From Pseudomonas mandelii (GTDB lineage: Bacteria; Pseudomonadota; Gammaproteobacteria; Pseudomonadales; Pseudomonadaceae): a DNA stretch of 64,000 bases. The position numbers were made by a program, and so were the translations under genes. The notes beneath the pieces were generated by a model that worked only from the letters and a program-made list of their open reading frames with translations, did not search any database and was not told where the DNA came from. How positions within the stretch are numbered: position 1 is the stretch's first letter; each line of letters begins with the position of its first letter. The DNA lies in assembly GCF_900106065.1 (NCBI RefSeq), contig NZ_LT629796.1:5866501-5930500 (forward strand), given 5' to 3'. Below are positions 46,308 through 56,199 of this stretch, one piece after another.

Positions 46308-48080
46308 TTAGAACTGTTCGGCGCTCAGGCCGTACAACGAGGCGCTGCCGGCGAGAATGGAATGCTCCAGGCTCAATGTGCGCGGAAGCAGGCGACGGAT
46401 GTAGAAATCGGCGGTGGCGATCTTCGCGCCATAGAACTTGGGGTCCTCGCTGAGTTTTTTCTTCGCGACCTGGGCCATGCGCGCCCAAAGCCAGGCGTAG
46501 GCGACGTAACCGAACAGGTGCAAATACTCGACCGAAGCCGCGCCGATTTCGTTGCGGTTGGTGGCGGCCTGGTCTTGCAGCCAGTCGCTCAGGTTTTCCA
46601 GACGCTGCACGGCATCGAACAGCTGCACGGAGTAGGGCGCGTCAGGCTGATGGGCGAAACGACGGATCTCCCCGGTGAACTGACGCAGCGCGAAGCCGCT
46701 GTCGGCCAACACTTTGCGGCCGAGCAGGTCCAGCGCCTGAATGCCGTTGGTGCCTTCGTAGATCTGCGCGATGCGCACGTCACGGACCAACTGTTCCTGG
46801 CCCCATTCGCGAATGTAACCATGGCCGCCGAACACTTGCTGGCCGTTGATGCAGCTTTCCAGACCCGTGTCGGTGAAGAACGCCTTGGCCACGGGTGTCA
46901 GCAGCGCGACCAGGGTTTGTGCGCTGTCGCGCTCCTGGGCGTCATCGGAGAACTTCGCCAGGTCCAGTTGTTGACCGACGTAACTGGCAAACGCGCGGCC
47001 ACCTTCGGTCATGGCTTTCATGCTCAGCAACATGCGGCGCACATCGGGGTGGACGATGATCGGATCAGCCACTTTGTCCGGGGCCATCGCGCCGGTCGGT
47101 GCGCGGCTCTGTACACGTTCACGGGCGTAAGCCACGGCGCTCTGATAGGACGCTTGCGCACAGCCGATGCCCTGAATGCCGATGGACAGGCGCTCGTAGT
47201 TCATCATGGTGAACATCGCCGCCAGGCCTTTGTTGGCTTCGCCGACCAGCCAACCGCTGGCACCGTCGAAGTTCATCACGCAGGTGGCCGAAGCCTTGAT
47301 GCCCATCTTGTGTTCGATCGAACCGCAGCTCACGGCATTGGCGTCGCCGAGAGAACCGTCGGCATTGACCAGCACCTTGGGCACGACGAACAGCGAGATC
47401 CCTTTCGGTCCGGCTGGCGCGTCCGGCAGTTTGGCCAGCACCAGATGGATGATGTTTTCCGTCAGGTCCTGATCGCCACCGGTGATGAAGATCTTGCTGC
47501 CGGTGATGCTGAAACTGCCGTCGGCCCGGGGTTCGGCGCGGGTGCGGATGATCCCCAGATCAGTGCCGGCATGCGCTTCGGTCAAGCACATGGAACCGGC
47601 CCAGCGGCCTTCGTACATCGGTGGCAAATACAGATTTTTCAGGGTCTCGCTGGCGTGGGCATCCAGCGCCAGGCAGGCCCCGGAACTCAACGCCGAATAC
47701 AGGGCGAAGCTTGAGTTGGCGCCGTAGAGCATTTCTTCAAACTGCACGGCAAGCATCTTCGGCATGCCCATGCCGCCAAAATCGGCATTACCGGAAAGGC
47801 CCACCCAGCCTCCTTCGATGAAGGTGGCATAAGCCTGTTTGAAGCCGATCGGCGTGCTGACCTGGCCATCGAGCCACTGGGCGCCTTCTTCGTCGCCGCT
47901 GCGATTCAACGGCGCAATCAGGTGCGAAGTGACTTTCGCCGCTTCCTCCAGAATGGCGTCAGCGGTGGCGGCGTCGACCGTGTCGGCCAGGGCCGGCAAG
48001 CGCGCCCACAGGGCCGGGGCATCGAACACTTCGTGCAGCACAAAGCGCATGTCGCGCAGCGGGGCGTTGAATTCGGGCAT
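46308..48080 (-). CDS. acyl-CoA dehydrogenase (long, C-terminal-extended FadE type)
   Basis: A 590-residue FAD enzyme for the first step of beta-oxidation. The core shows CLTEAHAGTDLG and FITGGDQDLTENIIHLVLA for FAD/substrate binding, MGIKASAT, and YEGTNGIQALDLLGRK near the C-terminal helix bundle. Like other ~600-residue pseudomonad enzymes it has an extra C-terminal domain (FYGAKIATADFYIRRLLPR). Relatives act on short- to long-chain acyl-CoA or methylmercaptopropionyl-CoA, so chain length is open. It ends at a strong terminator. The ActP gene lies 63 bp upstream on the same strand. Confidence 0.92.
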   Translation of the reverse strand: MPEFNAPLRDMRFVLHEVFDAPALWARLPALADTVDAATADAILEEAAKVTSHLIAPLNRSGDEEGAQWLDGQVSTPIGFKQAYATFIEGGWVGLSGNADFGGMGMPKMLAVQFEEMLYGANSSFALYSALSSGACLALDAHASETLKNLYLPPMYEGRWAGSMCLTEAHAGTDLGIIRTRAEPRADGSFSITGSKIFITGGDQDLTENIIHLVLAKLPDAPAGPKGISLFVVPKVLVNADGSLGDANAVSCGSIEHKMGIKASATCVMNFDGASGWLVGEANKGLAAMFTMMNYERLSIGIQGIGCAQASYQSAVAYARERVQSRAPTGAMAPDKVADPIIVHPDVRRMLLSMKAMTEGGRAFASYVGQQLDLAKFSDDAQERDSAQTLVALLTPVAKAFFTDTGLESCINGQQVFGGHGYIREWGQEQLVRDVRIAQIYEGTNGIQALDLLGRKVLADSGFALRQFTGEIRRFAHQPDAPYSVQLFDAVQRLENLSDWLQDQAATNRNEIGAASVEYLHLFGYVAYAWLWARMAQVAKKKLSEDPKFYGAKIATADFYIRRLLPRTLSLEHSILAGSASLYGLSAEQF

Positions 48081-48143
48081 AACGTGAACCTCAAAAGGTG
48101 TGCGGTGGGCACGGCGCCGTTACGGCAGACCGTGCCCTTTCAA

Positions 48144-49814
48144 TCAATGAGCGGAAGCGCTGGCGGCGCCGAGGCCGGTCTGGGCGCGAACGAACTGGTC
48201 GGCGTAGGCGTCACGCTCCTTGTCGGCGCGCACGCTGCGGTCGAGTTTCGACACCACGACGATCACGAAGAACGCCAGCGGCATGGAGAACAGCGCCGGG
48301 TGGTCGTAGGGGAAGATCGCGTGAGCGTGACCGAGCACGGTGACCCAGACCGCTGGCGACAGGATCACCAGCACCAGTGCGCAGATCAGGCCGGCAAAAC
48401 CGCCGAGGATCGCGCCTTTGGTGGTCAGGCCTTTCCAGTACATGGCCATGATCAGCACCGGGAAGTTGGTCGACGCGGCAATGCCGAAGGTCAGGCCTAC
48501 CAGAAACGCGACGTTCATCTTCTCGAACAGAATGCCCAGCAGAATCGCGATGATGCCCAGGCCTACCGTCGCCATGCGCGTCACGCGCATTTCCTGTTTC
48601 TGGCTGGCCTTGCCTTTCTTGAACACCGTGGCGTAGAGGTCATGGGAAATCGCCGAGGCACCGGCCAGGGCCAGTCCGGAGACGACCGCCAGAATGGTGG
48701 CGAAGGCCACGGCCGAGAGGAAACCGAAGAACAGGTTGCCGCCCACTGCTTTGGCCAGGTGCATGGCAACCATGTTGCCGCCGCCGATCAGGGCGCCGCC
48801 GACTTCACCGTTGACGTAGTACTGCGGGTCGGTGCCGATGATGACCATCGCGGCAAAGCCCAGGGTGCAGACCACCAGGAAGAAGAAACCGATAAAGCCT
48901 GTGGCGTAGAACACCGACTTGCGCGCTTCCTTGGCGTTCGGCACGGTGAAGAAACGCATCAAAATGTGCGGCAGACCGGCAATACCGAACACCAGGCCCA
49001 ACGACATCGACGCGGTGTTGATCGGGTCGGCGAGCATCGAGCCTGGCCCCATGATGTTCCAGCCGCTGGCATGGGCCTGGACGGCTTTGTCGGCCAGGGT
49101 TTCATAGCTGAAACCAAACTGCGACATGGCCATCACCGCCAGGGTGGTTCCGCCGGCGAGCAGCAGCACAGCTTTGATGATTTGCACCCAGGTGGTGGCA
49201 ATCATGCCGCCGAAGATCACGTAGACCAGCATCAACGCACCGACGATCACCACCGCAACCGGGTAGTCGAGACCGAACAGCAACTTGATCAACTGACCGG
49301 CCCCGACCATCTGCACGATCAGGTAGCAGCACACCACCGTCAGTGAACCGAACGCGGCGAAGATCCGCACCTTGTTCTGGTCGAGTCGATAGGAAACGAT
49401 GTCGGCGAAGGTGTAGCGGCCCAGGTTGCGCAGGCGCTCGGCCATCAGGAAGGTGATGATCGGCCAGCCGACAAAGAAGCCGATGGTGTAGATGAAGCCA
49501 TCGTAGCCCTTGGCAAACACCAGGCTGGACAGTCCCAGCAGCGTGGCGGCGGACATGTAGTCACCGGCAATTGCCAGGCCGTTCTGGAACCCGGTAATGC
49601 CACCGCCGGCGGTGTAGAAGTCCGACGTGGATTTGGTTTGCCGTGCGGCCCACCAGGTAATCGCCAGGGTGCCCAGCACGAAGACAAAGAACATGCCGAT
49701 CGCATGCAGGTTCAGCGGTTGTTTTTCCACTGCGCCCATTGTCGGGGCGGCGAGGACGATGGAGGCCGGCAACAGGCCGGCAGCGGCGAGGATGAGCTTA
49801 CGCAGCAGGTTCAT
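48144..49814 (-). CDS. actP: cation/acetate symporter ActP
   Basis: A 556-residue sodium:solute symporter (SSS family) with about 13 membrane helices and a cleavable or anchored N-terminal signal ([16 protein letters not shown]). Family blocks: [54 protein letters not shown] and [24 protein letters not shown] 49814 overlaps the yjcH stop (TGATG), the usual yjcH-actP coupling. It takes up acetate and related short monocarboxylates. Confidence 0.94.
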   Translation of the reverse strand: MNLLRKLILAAAGLLPASIVLAAPTMGAVEKQPLNLHAIGMFFVFVLGTLAITWWAARQTKSTSDFYTAGGGITGFQNGLAIAGDYMSAATLLGLSSLVFAKGYDGFIYTIGFFVGWPIITFLMAERLRNLGRYTFADIVSYRLDQNKVRIFAAFGSLTVVCCYLIVQMVGAGQLIKLLFGLDYPVAVVIVGALMLVYVIFGGMIATTWVQIIKAVLLLAGGTTLAVMAMSQFGFSYETLADKAVQAHASGWNIMGPGSMLADPINTASMSLGLVFGIAGLPHILMRFFTVPNAKEARKSVFYATGFIGFFFLVVCTLGFAAMVIIGTDPQYYVNGEVGGALIGGGNMVAMHLAKAVGGNLFFGFLSAVAFATILAVVSGLALAGASAISHDLYATVFKKGKASQKQEMRVTRMATVGLGIIAILLGILFEKMNVAFLVGLTFGIAASTNFPVLIMAMYWKGLTTKGAILGGFAGLICALVLVILSPAVWVTVLGHAHAIFPYDHPALFSMPLAFFVIVVVSKLDRSVRADKERDAYADQFVRAQTGLGAASASAH

Positions 49815-50140
49815 CACTTGCTCTCCTCGAGAATGGCGGCGCCCAGTGCATCGAAACGCGTGTTGGCGCGATAGACGTACCAACCGGTCAGCAGCCAGGA
49901 AAAAATGATGATCGCCGCACCCACCGGCATGCCCAGGGTCAACATCCGATGCTCGGCGACTGGCGCATGCAGCCATTGCGGGGCAAACGCCACCACCAGC
50001 ATGAATCCGTAGTAAGTGCCCAGCACGGCGGCACTCAGCGACCAGGCCAGGCGCGAACGGCTGCTCACCAATTGAAGGAATTTCGGATTGGTCCGAATGC
50101 GTTCACAACGTTGGGTATCGGTTGAATGGATGTCGATCAT
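49814..50140 (-). CDS. yjcH: DUF485 membrane protein YjcH
   Basis: A 108-residue protein with two membrane helices ([20 protein letters not shown] and [22 protein letters not shown]), the standard small partner encoded ahead of ActP. ATG 50140 has GGAG six bases upstream. The leader carries AACAAAAACAA (50154-50164 on the minus strand) right before the ribosome site, which matches the Crc/Hfq target pattern. Confidence 0.92.
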   Translation of the reverse strand: MIDIHSTDTQRCERIRTNPKFLQLVSSRSRLAWSLSAAVLGTYYGFMLVVAFAPQWLHAPVAEHRMLTLGMPVGAAIIIFSWLLTGWYVYRANTRFDALGAAILEESK

Positions 50141-50181
50141 GGGTGGCTCCACATTGTTTTTGTTATGTGTCTGGGGGCAGG

Positions 50182-50202
50182 GCAGGGCCGAATTCGGCCT
50201 GC
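50182..50202. other. interrupted palindrome GCAGGGCCGAATTCGGCCTGC
   Basis: A near-perfect dyad in the gap between the acyl-CoA synthetase and yjcH genes, with no T-tract. It could be a weak terminator or an operator. Confidence 0.35.
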
Positions 50203-50261
50203 ACGAGCCCGAAGCGGCAGATGGAACACCTGCCGCCGGGTGGGTAAAACGTCGGTTCGGG

Positions 50262-51884
50262 TTAGAGCGCTTTAGCCCTGTCGCGCAGGACGTACTTCTG
50301 GATTTTGCCGGTGGACGTTTTCGGCAACAGGGTGAAGATCACCGTGCGCGGGACTTTGAAGCCCGCCAGATGCTCGCGGCAGAAACTGATGATGTCGGCC
50401 TCGCGAACGTCCTGGTGGTCGGCCTTCAAGGTGATGAACGCACACGGCGTTTCTCCCCATTTTTCATCGGGACGGGCAACCACGGCTGCTTCCATCACGC
50501 CCGGATGGCGATACAGCACGCCTTCCAGTTCGATGGTGGAAATGTTCTCGCCGCCGGAAATGATGATGTCCTTGAGTCGGTCCTTGATCTCGACATAACC
50601 ATTGGGATGACACACCGCCAGGTCACCGGTGTGGAACCAGCCGCCTTCGAATGCTTCGGCGGTGGCGGTCGGGTTTTTCAGGTAGCCCTTCATCACGGTG
50701 TTGCCGCGCATGAAGATCTCACCGATGGTCTGACCGTCCCGTGGGGTAGGTTCCAGCGTCTTTGAGTCGCCGACCATCACGCCTTCAAGCGTCGGGTAGC
50801 GCACGCCCTGACGGGATTTGATCTGTGCCCGTTCGTCCAGCGGTAACTCATCCCATTCGGCATGCCAGGCGCAGAGCGTCACCGGACCGTAGGTTTCGGT
50901 CAGGCCATAGACGTGCGTGACCTTGATGCCCATTTCTTCCACGGCGCCGATCACTTTGGCGGGCGGTGCAGCACCGGCAACCATGGCGTTGACCGGGTGG
51001 TCGATGGCCGCTTTCGCCGATTCCGGCATGTTGACCAATGCATTGAGCACGATAGGCGCAGCACACAGGTGCGTGATTTGATGCTCGCGAATCAGCGTGA
51101 GGATTTTCTGCGGATCGACCCGGCGCAGGAACACATGCACACCGGCCATGGCGGTGATGATCCACGGGTAGCACCAACCATTGCAGTGGAACATCGGCAG
51201 GGTCCAGAGGTAGACCGGATGGTTGCCCATGGCCCAGGTCATCTGGTTGCCCAGCGAGTTCAGGTACGCGCCGCGATGGTGGTAGACCACACCTTTCGGG
51301 TTGCCGGTGGTGCCTGAGGTGTAGTTCAGCGAGATGGCTTGCCACTCGTTGTCCGGCCATTGCCAGGCGTAATCCGGATCGCCTTCGGCGAGCAGCGCTT
51401 CATAGTCCAGGTCGCTGACGGCCTTGCCTTCGCCGTATTCCGGGTCATTGACGTCGATGACCAGCGGCGGGTGATCGAGCATGCCGATGGCCGCGTGAAT
51501 CACGTCATGGAATTCACGGTCGGTGATCAGTACCTTGGCTTCACCATGCTGCAGCATGAAGGCAATGGCTTCGGCATCCAGGCGCACGTTGAGCGGGTTG
51601 AGCACGGCGCCGATCATCGGCACGCCAAAATGCACTTCAAGCATCTCGGGAATGTTGGGCAGCATCACCGCCACCGTGTCGTTCTTGCCGATGCCGCGAC
51701 CGGCCAGCGCCGAGGCCAGACGCCGGCAACGGGTGTAGGTCTGCGCCCAGGTACGACGGATCGAACCGTGGATCACGGCGGGGTAGTGGGGGTAAACGCT
51801 GGCAGTGCGTTCGATGAAGCTGAGCGGCGACAAAGCAATGTGATTGACAGCCGAAGGGCCTAGCCCTTGTTCATAGATCGACAT
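50262..51884 (-). CDS. AMP-forming acyl-CoA synthetase
   Basis: A 540-residue ANL-family ligase that activates a carboxylic acid to its CoA thioester through an acyl-AMP. Motifs: YTSGTTGNPKGVVYHHRGA (P-loop), VYGLTETYGPV, GWFHTGDLAV, IKDRLKDIIISGGENIS (hinge) and KTSTGKIQKYVLR with the catalytic Lys. It resembles AlkK-like medium-chain ligases and DmdB-like enzymes. With ActP, an OprD porin and an acyl-CoA dehydrogenase on the same strand it fits uptake, activation and first oxidation of a short- or medium-chain acid. Divergent from a two-component system. Confidence 0.93.
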   Translation of the reverse strand: MSIYEQGLGPSAVNHIALSPLSFIERTASVYPHYPAVIHGSIRRTWAQTYTRCRRLASALAGRGIGKNDTVAVMLPNIPEMLEVHFGVPMIGAVLNPLNVRLDAEAIAFMLQHGEAKVLITDREFHDVIHAAIGMLDHPPLVIDVNDPEYGEGKAVSDLDYEALLAEGDPDYAWQWPDNEWQAISLNYTSGTTGNPKGVVYHHRGAYLNSLGNQMTWAMGNHPVYLWTLPMFHCNGWCYPWIITAMAGVHVFLRRVDPQKILTLIREHQITHLCAAPIVLNALVNMPESAKAAIDHPVNAMVAGAAPPAKVIGAVEEMGIKVTHVYGLTETYGPVTLCAWHAEWDELPLDERAQIKSRQGVRYPTLEGVMVGDSKTLEPTPRDGQTIGEIFMRGNTVMKGYLKNPTATAEAFEGGWFHTGDLAVCHPNGYVEIKDRLKDIIISGGENISTIELEGVLYRHPGVMEAAVVARPDEKWGETPCAFITLKADHQDVREADIISFCREHLAGFKVPRTVIFTLLPKTSTGKIQKYVLRDRAKAL

Positions 51885-52014
51885 GACGGGTACTCGGTGG
51901 CTGATTGTTAGCTCTATGGATGGGCCTGTTCAGCGTAGCCGCTGAGGTCATCCTTTATGTCCGGTGTGCTTTATATAACAATCTGCCACGGATATGGAAG
52001 TACAACCTACGCAG

Positions 52015-52032
52015 TATAGTAGATGTACTATA
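52015..52032. promoter_or_regulatory. candidate operator, TATAGTA-N4-TACTATA
   Basis: A perfect 7-bp inverted repeat with a four-base spacer in the AT-rich 230-bp gap between the divergent acyl-CoA synthetase and histidine kinase genes. The neighbouring LuxR/FixJ-type regulator binds as a dimer, so this is its most obvious candidate site. Confidence 0.5.
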
Positions 52033-52115
52033 TTTGATTCTTCTGCCTCCAAATGAATGCGGCGATACCTCTAGCGCCGGTATATTCTTGGCTCCCCCGA
52101 CAATGCGGACCTGTG

Positions 52116-54392
52116 ATGACCCTGACTCCCGTTCGATTGCACAGCTGGTTGCGCCTGCAGCGCGAGGGCGTGTCCCTGGCCGCTCGGGCGGATGCGTTGT
52201 GCCGTGCGCTGCAGGAATGTCCCGAGGTGCGGCGGGCGGTTTACCTGAGCTGGCAACCCAGCGCGCGAATTTACAGCCACGAAGGCGCCGCCCAGCATTT
52301 CCCGCCGGGCCTTGGGGATCCATCGCTGGCCAGCGATCAGCTGCTGTTTGATCGGCTGGGCGAGACCGGGCGCCTGGACCTGGCCCAGGTGCGGCAACTC
52401 GATTGCTGGCTGTCCGGTCGATTACGCCGCGCAGCCATCAGCCATGGCCAAGTGTTTGATCTGGCCTTGCAGGCGGGGCAGTCAGGCCTGTTGCTGGTGG
52501 AAGTCTGCGACGGCGTGAGTCTGGACTGGCTGGGCTGGGTGCAGGATTTGTTGACCACCTTGCTCAGCAGCGTCAACGGCATGCTGCGGGGGTCGCCGCT
52601 GTTGGGGCACGACCCACAACCGAGTCTGTTGCTCGATGCGCAGGGCCGACCGCTGGAGTTCAATGCCGCGCTGCTGGCCCTGCTCGCGGAAAAGCCGCTG
52701 ACCGAGGTACTGGGCTTTTTGCCGGTCAATCATCGGGTGTTGGTGCGTGCCTGCCTCGACCAGCAACGTGCCATTGAAGGGGTCGAAGCCCAGTTCGAGG
52801 CGCAGATTCTGATCTGGACGTTTATCCCCGATCCCCAGGACAACCGCGTGCTCGCCCGTTGCCGCGACGCCACGGTACAAGTATTGGCCGAACGCGAAGC
52901 CGCCACGGCCCGCCGGTTGTACCGGCTGATCATCGAGAACACCACCGACCTGATTTCCCGGCACACCCCGGACGGGCGTTTTCTCGATGCCTCGCCGGCA
53001 TCCTGGACATTGCTTGGCTACTGGCCCGAAGAGTTGCGCGGGCAAATGGCCCAGGGCCTGTTTCACGGCCAGGACCTCGCCAACCTGGTGCAGCGTGCGC
53101 GGGACGCGCTGGAGCAGGACGGTTATCACACCATGACGTACCGCATTCGCCATCGCGCCGGGCATTACCTCTGGTTCGAAACCGCCAGCCGGGCGATCCG
53201 TGAAACCTACACCGGCGCGGTGGTCGAGGTGGTCAGCGTGTCCCGGGACATCACCGCCCGGGTACAGGCCGAAGAGAACAAGCGGCGCCTGGCGGAAGTG
53301 GTCGAGGCCAACACCGATCCGGTGTTGTTCATCGACCCTGACGGGCAAGTCACTTACCTCAACCCGGCCGCACGGCGCATCCTCGATATCGACGAGCAAC
53401 AACCGATGCCGGCCCTGGCGCAGCTGTTTGCCAGCGCTGACCTGACGCGCCTGCAACGTGACGGCTGGAGCAGCGCCGAACGCGACGGCGTGTGGAGCAC
53501 CGATGCACGGTTGCAACCGCCCGGTGGCGGCACGTCGGTGCCGGTGTCGCTGGTGCTGCTGGCGCACCGTTCGGCCGGCGGCGAGCGCTACTACTCTTTG
53601 GTGGCGCGGGACATGACCGAGCGTGAATTGCGCGAGGTGCAACAGCGCCGCCATCAAGACGAATTGGCACACACGGCGCGACTGGTCACGCTCGGCGAGC
53701 TGGCCTCGGGCATTGCCCACGAAATCAACCAGCCGTTGGCCGCCGTGGTCAATTACGCCAATGCCAGTCAACGCTATTTACAGACGCTCGACACCAACCC
53801 CGAGGCCGCCGAACGCGTGGCGAAAGGGCTGCAACGCATCACCCATCACGCCACCCATGCCTCGGAAGTGATCAAGCGGTTACGGGCATTTCTGCGCAAG
53901 GGGCAGCGGCGCATGCAGGCCCTGAATTTTACCGACGTCGCCCGCGAGGCCGTGCGTTTGTGTGCCTGGGAAGCGAGCAATTGCCAAGTGACAATCGAGG
54001 ATCGACTGCCGGATAATCTGCCGCCCGTTTATGCCGACCGGGTGTTGCTGGAGCAAGTGCTGCTCAATCTGTTGCGCAATGCCATCGACGCCAACCGCGA
54101 ACAACATCCGGGGCAGCCCTCGCTGATCGTGATGACGGCGGAGCAGGGCGGTGGTGCCACCGTGGAAATCCGTGTGCAAGACCAGGGGCCGGGCGTCAGT
54201 GAGCCCGAACTGGAGCAGATATTTACCCCGTTCTATACCAGCAAGGCCGATGGCCTGGGCCTTGGCTTGTCCATGAGCCGCAGCATCATCGAAGGTTTCG
54301 GCGGTGAATTGCAGGCCCGGCGCCAACCGGTCGGGCTGCTGATGGGTTGCCGCTTGCCGCTTGCCGGCCCAACAAAACAACAACAGGAATAA
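52116..54392 (+). CDS. PAS-domain sensor histidine kinase (FixL/DctB-like core)
   Basis: A ~758-residue soluble kinase. The N-terminal ~220 residues are an unrecognised input region (LHSWLRLQREGVSLAARADALCRAL). Then come three PAS-like domains (~200-280, ~290-410 with DLISRHTPDGRFLDASPASW, ~415-530 with DPVLFIDPDGQVTYLNPAA). The core has His535 in SGIAHEINQPLAAVVNY, N-box NLLRNAIDANRE and DGLGLGLSMSRSIIEGFGG. No membrane helices, so the signal is probably internal. The start at ATG 52116 is tentative, and an in-frame ATG at 52053 is possible. The response regulator gene follows four bases after the stop. Confidence 0.9.
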   Translation: MTLTPVRLHSWLRLQREGVSLAARADALCRALQECPEVRRAVYLSWQPSARIYSHEGAAQHFPPGLGDPSLASDQLLFDRLGETGRLDLAQVRQLDCWLSGRLRRAAISHGQVFDLALQAGQSGLLLVEVCDGVSLDWLGWVQDLLTTLLSSVNGMLRGSPLLGHDPQPSLLLDAQGRPLEFNAALLALLAEKPLTEVLGFLPVNHRVLVRACLDQQRAIEGVEAQFEAQILIWTFIPDPQDNRVLARCRDATVQVLAEREAATARRLYRLIIENTTDLISRHTPDGRFLDASPASWTLLGYWPEELRGQMAQGLFHGQDLANLVQRARDALEQDGYHTMTYRIRHRAGHYLWFETASRAIRETYTGAVVEVVSVSRDITARVQAEENKRRLAEVVEANTDPVLFIDPDGQVTYLNPAARRILDIDEQQPMPALAQLFASADLTRLQRDGWSSAERDGVWSTDARLQPPGGGTSVPVSLVLLAHRSAGGERYYSLVARDMTERELREVQQRRHQDELAHTARLVTLGELASGIAHEINQPLAAVVNYANASQRYLQTLDTNPEAAERVAKGLQRITHHATHASEVIKRLRAFLRKGQRRMQALNFTDVAREAVRLCAWEASNCQVTIEDRLPDNLPPVYADRVLLEQVLLNLLRNAIDANREQHPGQPSLIVMTAEQGGGATVEIRVQDQGPGVSEPELEQIFTPFYTSKADGLGLGLSMSRSIIEGFGGELQARRQPVGLLMGCRLPLAGPTKQQQE

Positions 54393-54396
54393 AGCA

Positions 54397-55032
54397 ATGG
54401 CAGGTGTGACTGAGCACGTGGTGTATGTGGTCGACGATGACCAGGGCATGCTCGATTCAACGGTCTGGCTGTTGGAATCGGTCGGGCTCAAGGCCTTGCC
54501 CTTTACCAGTGGCGTGGAGTTTCTCAGCGCCTGTGATGCCACGCTCGACGCCTGCGTGCTGCTGGATGTGCGCATGCCCGGCATGGGCGGGTTGAACGTG
54601 CAGGAAGAAATGCGCGCTCGGGAGTTGAACCTGCCGATCATCTTCGTCAGCGGCCACGCCGATGTGCCCATTGTGGTGCGCGCGTTCAAGGCGGGCGCCC
54701 ATGACTTCATCGAAAAACCCTACAACGAGCAGTTGTTGCTGGACAGCGTGCAACAGGCGCTAAGCAACTGCGCGGCCAACCGATCGGGTAATCAGGGCCA
54801 TGACGCCTTGCAAGCCCGTTTGCTGACACTGACCCCCCGCGAGCGCGATGTCTTGCTGCCGCTGGTGCAGGGTTACACCACTCGGGAAATCGCCGAGCAA
54901 CTGGGCGTCAGCGCAAAAACCGTCGACCTGTATCGCTCACGCGTGATGAAGCGCATGCAGGCCAGCACCCTACCGGACCTGGTGGGCATGGCCATTGCCG
55001 CCGGACTGGTCGATCCACTGAAATTGCGTTGA
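54397..55032 (+). CDS. LuxR/FixJ-family response regulator
   Basis: A 211-residue regulator: a receiver domain with phospho-acceptor Asp57 (LLDVRMPGMGG) and Lys in FIEKPYNEQ, then a GerE-type DNA-binding domain (LTPRERDVLLPLVQGYTTREIAEQLGVSAKTVDLYRSRV). ATG 54397 has AGGAA eight bases upstream. It pairs with the kinase immediately before it. Divergent from the acyl-CoA synthetase gene, so control of the carboxylate module is the natural inference. Confidence 0.93.
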   Translation: MAGVTEHVVYVVDDDQGMLDSTVWLLESVGLKALPFTSGVEFLSACDATLDACVLLDVRMPGMGGLNVQEEMRARELNLPIIFVSGHADVPIVVRAFKAGAHDFIEKPYNEQLLLDSVQQALSNCAANRSGNQGHDALQARLLTLTPRERDVLLPLVQGYTTREIAEQLGVSAKTVDLYRSRVMKRMQASTLPDLVGMAIAAGLVDPLKLR

Positions 55033-55110
55033 GGCCTCACGCCGTGTATTGAGCGTCTATGCTGGGCTAACCGATCCGCTACCGTTGCAGTGATCTGCAA
55101 GGAGCCACCC

Positions 55111-56199
55111 GTGGAGCCCACACCCTTTACCGAGAAAACGCTGAGTCGCACCCTGCTCGATGTAATGATTCGTGCCGGGTTGATCGCGGTGCTGGTACTT
55201 TTCTGTTTCCAGATATTCAGCCCGTTCCGCGACTTGATGTTGTGGTCGCTGATCCTGGCGATCACCCTCTATCCGCTGCAAGAGCGACTCAGGGGGAGCC
55301 ACAAACCCGGGCACGTCGCGACGCTGATCATTCTGATCGCCATCGTCATCCTGATGGTGCCGATCTACCTGCTGGGTACCTCGATTGCCGATTCGGTCGA
55401 ACGGGCGATGGACGTCGTCAAGGGCGGCGGTTTTCACATTCCACCGCCGGCCGAATCAGTTGCCAGTTGGCCGTTGGTGGGCCGGCCACTCTCTGATCTG
55501 TGGCTTCAAGCCTCCACCAATCTTCCCGAGCTGACCGCCAAATACGTACCGCAAATCAAACACGTCAGCCTGGGCCTGTTGGGTAAACTCGCGGGTGTCG
55601 GCATGGGTTTCCTGACGTTCATCTTCGCCTTGATCATTGCCGGGATTTTCATGGCCCATGGCGAAGGCGGCAGTCGCGCCGCGGTCCAGATTGCCTCCAG
55701 AGTCAGCGGTCCGGCACGGGGCCCGAAAATCGCTGAACTGTGCACCGCCACCATCCGTGCGGTGGCGTTGGGCGTGGTCGGCATCGCGTTCATCCAGATG
55801 CTGCTGGTGGGCCTCGGCTTTGTCTTCAAGGGCATCCCCGGTGCCGGTCTGCTGGCCTTGGCGGTGCTGCTGCTCGGCATCATGCAATTGCCGGTGACGC
55901 TGATTACGCTACCGGTGATTGCCTTCGTCTTTGCCACCGAAGGCGCCAGCACCGCGACCATTATTTTCGCCATCTATGTGTTCATTGCCGGCCTGGTGGA
56001 CAACGTCCTCAAACCCTTGCTGCTGGGGCGCGGTGTCGACGTGCCGATGCCGGTGGTGTTGATTGGTGCGTTGGGCGGCATGGTCACCAGTGGCATCATC
56101 GGGCTGTTCATCGGGCCGGTGGTCCTTGCCGTCGGCTATCAATTATTCTGGCAGTGGGTGCAGGATCGACCATCGGAAACAGGAGGGCCGCCACTGTGA
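55111..56199 (+). CDS. AI-2E family transporter (UPF0118-type)
   Basis: A 362-residue inner-membrane protein with about seven or eight helices. Family segments include FSPFRDLMLWSLILAITLYPL, GIFMAHGEGG and the C-terminal ...VDNVLKPLLLGRGVDVPMPVV... block with IGLFIGPVVLAVGYQLF. The start is GTG 55111 with AAGGAG six bases upstream, preferred to GTG 55090. Family members export small molecules or exchange ions, and the autoinducer link applies to few. The stop overlaps the next gene's GTG, so the two are translated together. Confidence 0.9.
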   Translation: MEPTPFTEKTLSRTLLDVMIRAGLIAVLVLFCFQIFSPFRDLMLWSLILAITLYPLQERLRGSHKPGHVATLIILIAIVILMVPIYLLGTSIADSVERAMDVVKGGGFHIPPPAESVASWPLVGRPLSDLWLQASTNLPELTAKYVPQIKHVSLGLLGKLAGVGMGFLTFIFALIIAGIFMAHGEGGSRAAVQIASRVSGPARGPKIAELCTATIRAVALGVVGIAFIQMLLVGLGFVFKGIPGAGLLALAVLLLGIMQLPVTLITLPVIAFVFATEGASTATIIFAIYVFIAGLVDNVLKPLLLGRGVDVPMPVVLIGALGGMVTSGIIGLFIGPVVLAVGYQLFWQWVQDRPSETGGPPL

